Shown here piece after piece: positions 4,402 through 5,617 of a stretch of DNA of 5,617 nucleotides. The stretch lies in the NCBI GenBank assembly GCA_017615515.1, contig JAFZZX010000138.1:1-5617 (forward strand). Reading direction: 5' to 3'. This DNA comes from Clostridia bacterium (lineage in GTDB: Bacteria; Bacillota; Clostridia; Christensenellales; CAG-1252). A program made the translations under genes and the position numbers. The notes under the pieces were generated by a model. That model was not told where the DNA came from. It was given only the letters and a program-made list of their open reading frames with translations, and made no database searches. Each line of letters begins with the position of its first letter. Within the stretch, counting starts at the first letter, position 1.

Positions 4402-5076
4402 GATGCGGGCGTAGCGTTCGCTCTCGCTTTTCCCCGTGAAACGGAAGGCGACGGAAGGATGCTTGTTCTCCGTCGGCGGCAGGACGGCGTGAATGAGGTC
4501 GGCGAGAGATTCCGTTCCGTCCGAGATCGCGGCGTGCGGAATGAGCGCGGAGATCACGTCTTTCGCGTAGAGGTAATGCGAGCAACCGAGGCAGACCCTC
4601 TCCACCTCGCCGTAAGGGAGAAGCAAGGGACTTAGGTATGCTTTAACGCGCTCCGAGGAGGGGTAGTCTTCGTCGATCATCGCGGCAAGTTTTCGGGGTG
4701 TGAGGAGCGCGACGTTGGGTTCGATCTTGGGCAGATACAGGGCGGTCGTCGGCGTAGTCATCAATAGCGCTTTCCCGCTCAGCAGTTCGGGTCGCGGTCT
4801 TAATCCGAAGACAGGGGAGTTTACCCGCCGCCGCACGTGCTCGAGCGCCGTGACCGATAGGGTATTGCACCCGAAGACGATCACGTTCGCTCCCATTTTC
4901 TCGAGGGTCAGCGCGCTTTTCAGAGCGATCTGTCTTAGTTCGTCCGCGCTTTTGCTCCCATAGGGCAGGTTCGCCCCGTCCGCGAGGTACAGATACCCGT
5001 CGCCGCATCGACGCTTGATCAAGGCGGCGAGCACGTTCAACCCACCGATTCCGCTGTCCGTTACACCGATTATCAT
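4381..5076 (-). CDS. murI: Glutamate racemase
   Basis: Converts L-glutamate to D-glutamate for peptidoglycan synthesis in the cytoplasm. 231 residues, somewhat shorter than the usual 260-270. Visible motifs: DSGIGGLNVL (7-16) with catalytic-pocket D7 and S8, LADGANLPYGSKS (31-43, usually ...DTARVPYGTKS), GCNTLSVTAL (69-78) with catalytic Cys70, and CLGCSHYLYAKDVI (162-175) with catalytic Cys165 and His167, followed by SDGTESLA (185-192). Both racemase cysteines are present, so activity is expected. The shortening falls in the middle region (about 90-160), where the segment after GCNT is condensed. The start is set by the canonical N-terminus; no Shine-Dalgarno precedes it, and a TATAAC box ends six bases before the A of ATG. 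Its last 21 bases overlap the 3' end of gpr on the other strand, with no terminator between them. Divergent from the oxidoreductase gene. Confidence 0.92.
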   Translation of the reverse strand: MIIGVTDSGIGGLNVLAALIKRRCGDGYLYLADGANLPYGSKSADELRQIALKSALTLEKMGANVIVFGCNTLSVTALEHVRRRVNSPVFGLRPRPELLSGKALLMTTPTTALYLPKIEPNVALLTPRKLAAMIDEDYPSSERVKAYLSPLLLPYGEVERVCLGCSHYLYAKDVISALIPHAAISDGTESLADLIHAVLPPTENKHPSVAFRFTGKSESERYARILTELIG

Positions 5077-5081
5077 AATAT

Positions 5082-5087
5082 GTTATA
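5082..5087 (-). promoter_or_regulatory. Possible -10 box directly before murI
   Basis: On the - strand TATAAC is followed by five bases (ATATT) and then the murI ATG, which places an expected start of transcription on the A of the start codon. No -35 hexamer or extended -10 was found, and A+T-rich sequence before a start codon can produce such a box by chance. Confidence 0.3.
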
Positions 5088-5150
5088 TGCTGTCTTCGCG
5101 CTCGTTGGTTCGCCCGTAGGGCATTCTTAGGAAGAGAACGCGCTATTCCC

Positions 5151-5179
5151 TTGCTTTTTTAGTGCGGGTATGGTATCAT
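5151..5179 (+). promoter_or_regulatory. Promoter of the FAD oxidoreductase gene
   Basis: TTGCTT (5151-5156) and TATCAT (5174-5179) are spaced by an ideal 17 bases, and TATGG precedes the hexamer so that TGG (5171-5173) gives an extended -10. The predicted start is near 5186, leaving a leader of about 50 bases. Confidence 0.75.
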
Positions 5180-5209
5180 TACACGGGTCGCGCGAGAAAA
5201 GGGCGCGGC

Positions 5210-5225
5210 GGACGGGTCGCCGTCC
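5210..5225 (+). other. Perfect hairpin in the oxidoreductase leader
   Basis: GGACGG (5210-5215) pairs perfectly with CCGTCC (5220-5225) around a 4-base GTCG loop, two bases before the GGGAGA ribosome-binding site (5228-5233). No T-run follows, so it is not a terminator; it could affect ribosome access or simply be leader structure. Confidence 0.5.
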
Positions 5226-5237
5226 ACGGGAGAAACT

Positions 5238-5617
5238 ATGAAAACGGATATTTTGATTATCGGAGCGGGTCCTGCGGGCATCTTCACCGCGATCGAACTG
5301 ATCAGAAGAGGCTGTAAGGACAAGATCACCTTTATCGAGAAGGGCGCGCCCATCGAGAAGCGCGCTTGTCCGAAGAGCAAGACGGGCGTCTGCGTGAACT
5401 GCAAAAACTGCGCGATCACGACGGGTTTTTCCGGCGCGGGCGCTTTTTCGGACGGCAAGTTGTCCCTGTCTGCGGACGTGGGCGGCGATCTCCCCGATCT
5501 GATCGGCTTCGAGACCGTCCAAAATCTCATTGATTACACCGACGGGATCTATCTTGAATTCGGCGCGGATAAAAAGATCGAAGGCGTGGGTCACTACGAT
5601 GAGATCAAGGAAATACG
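5238..5617 (+). CDS. FAD/NAD(P)-dependent oxidoreductase, COG2509-like (partial, 3' end outside window)
   Basis: The frame opens at ATG 5238 with GGGAGA (5228-5233) upstream and stays open to the edge, giving 126 residues of a protein that is usually about 460 long. Residues 4-34 are a Rossmann dinucleotide-binding start: beta strand DILIIGAG, the GAGPAG loop (9-14), a helix, then FIEKG with the acidic residue expected to bind ribose. Next comes a Cys-rich stretch, C44, C52, C55 and C58, leading into TTGFSGAGAFSDGKLSLS (61-78). This GAGAFSDGKL signature after a Cys cluster is typical of the uncharacterised FAD-dependent dehydrogenases of COG2509, common in Firmicutes and archaea. The cysteines might bind a metal or take part in redox chemistry, which is inference. 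The substrate is not known. The promoter at 5151-5179 drives it, divergent from murI. Confidence 0.9.
   Translation, partial: MKTDILIIGAGPAGIFTAIELIRRGCKDKITFIEKGAPIEKRACPKSKTGVCVNCKNCAITTGFSGAGAFSDGKLSLSADVGGDLPDLIGFETVQNLIDYTDGIYLEFGADKKIEGVGHYDEIKEI

Noticed and set aside
3957..4439. 160-residue + strand frame within gpr, plus several - strand frames over 3795-4585
   Set aside because: Very Arg/Gly/Pro-rich shadow translations of gpr and murI, with no plausible starts or known motifs.
5127..5594. 155- and 123-residue - strand frames opposite the oxidoreductase gene
   Set aside because: The + strand frame has a Rossmann motif, a ribosome-binding site and a promoter; the - strand frames have none of these.

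Overview
The window looks like chromosomal DNA from a spore-forming Firmicute of the class Clostridia, probably an uncultivated, moderately high-G+C gut-type lineage. The evidence is a germination protease gene (gpr) divergent from rpsT, a classic Firmicute arrangement, a DUF4364 winged-helix gene, an ECF-transporter S component, and a COG2509-type FAD oxidoreductase. Most genes use G+C-rich codons; two counted 120- and 60-base stretches in the ECF and gpr genes are about 67-70% G+C. The lineage call is inference.

Layout. 1-173: 3' end of an unidentified + strand gene. 174-348: intergenic, with a G+C hairpin, a strong extended -10 promoter and a terminator-like hairpin at the predicted 5' end of the next transcript. 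349-1157: an A+T-rich (about 40% G+C) two-gene cassette with a 4-base ATGA overlap. Its first gene has a Cys/His-rich segment like the end of phage MuF minor head proteins, followed by a DUF6883-like domain; the second is a DUF4926-like small protein. The cassette has its own promoter and intrinsic terminator and looks like a transferred toxin/immunity or toxin-antitoxin-like module. 1245-1887: promoter and gene for an integral-membrane ECF S component. 1913-1945: bidirectional terminator shared with the convergent operon that follows.

1967-3525 (- strand): operon rpsT, an unrecognised 246-residue protein, then DUF4364, driven by a promoter at 3576-3605. 3649-4401 (+): a short, divergent gpr. 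4381-5076 (-): murI, whose 3' end overlaps the gpr 3' end by 21 bases. 5077-5237: intergenic, with a clear promoter and a leader hairpin for the final gene. 5238-5617: 5' end of an FAD/NAD(P) oxidoreductase gene that runs off the window.

The host genes are ordinary housekeeping, envelope and sporulation functions: ribosome assembly, D-glutamate for peptidoglycan, vitamin or small-molecule uptake, and spore germination. The main novelty candidate is the A+T-rich cassette. Secondary points are the diverged gpr, the possible leaderless starts of gpr and murI, and the unknown gene between rpsT and DUF4364. All domain names were recognised by eye from sequence; none was confirmed by a search.
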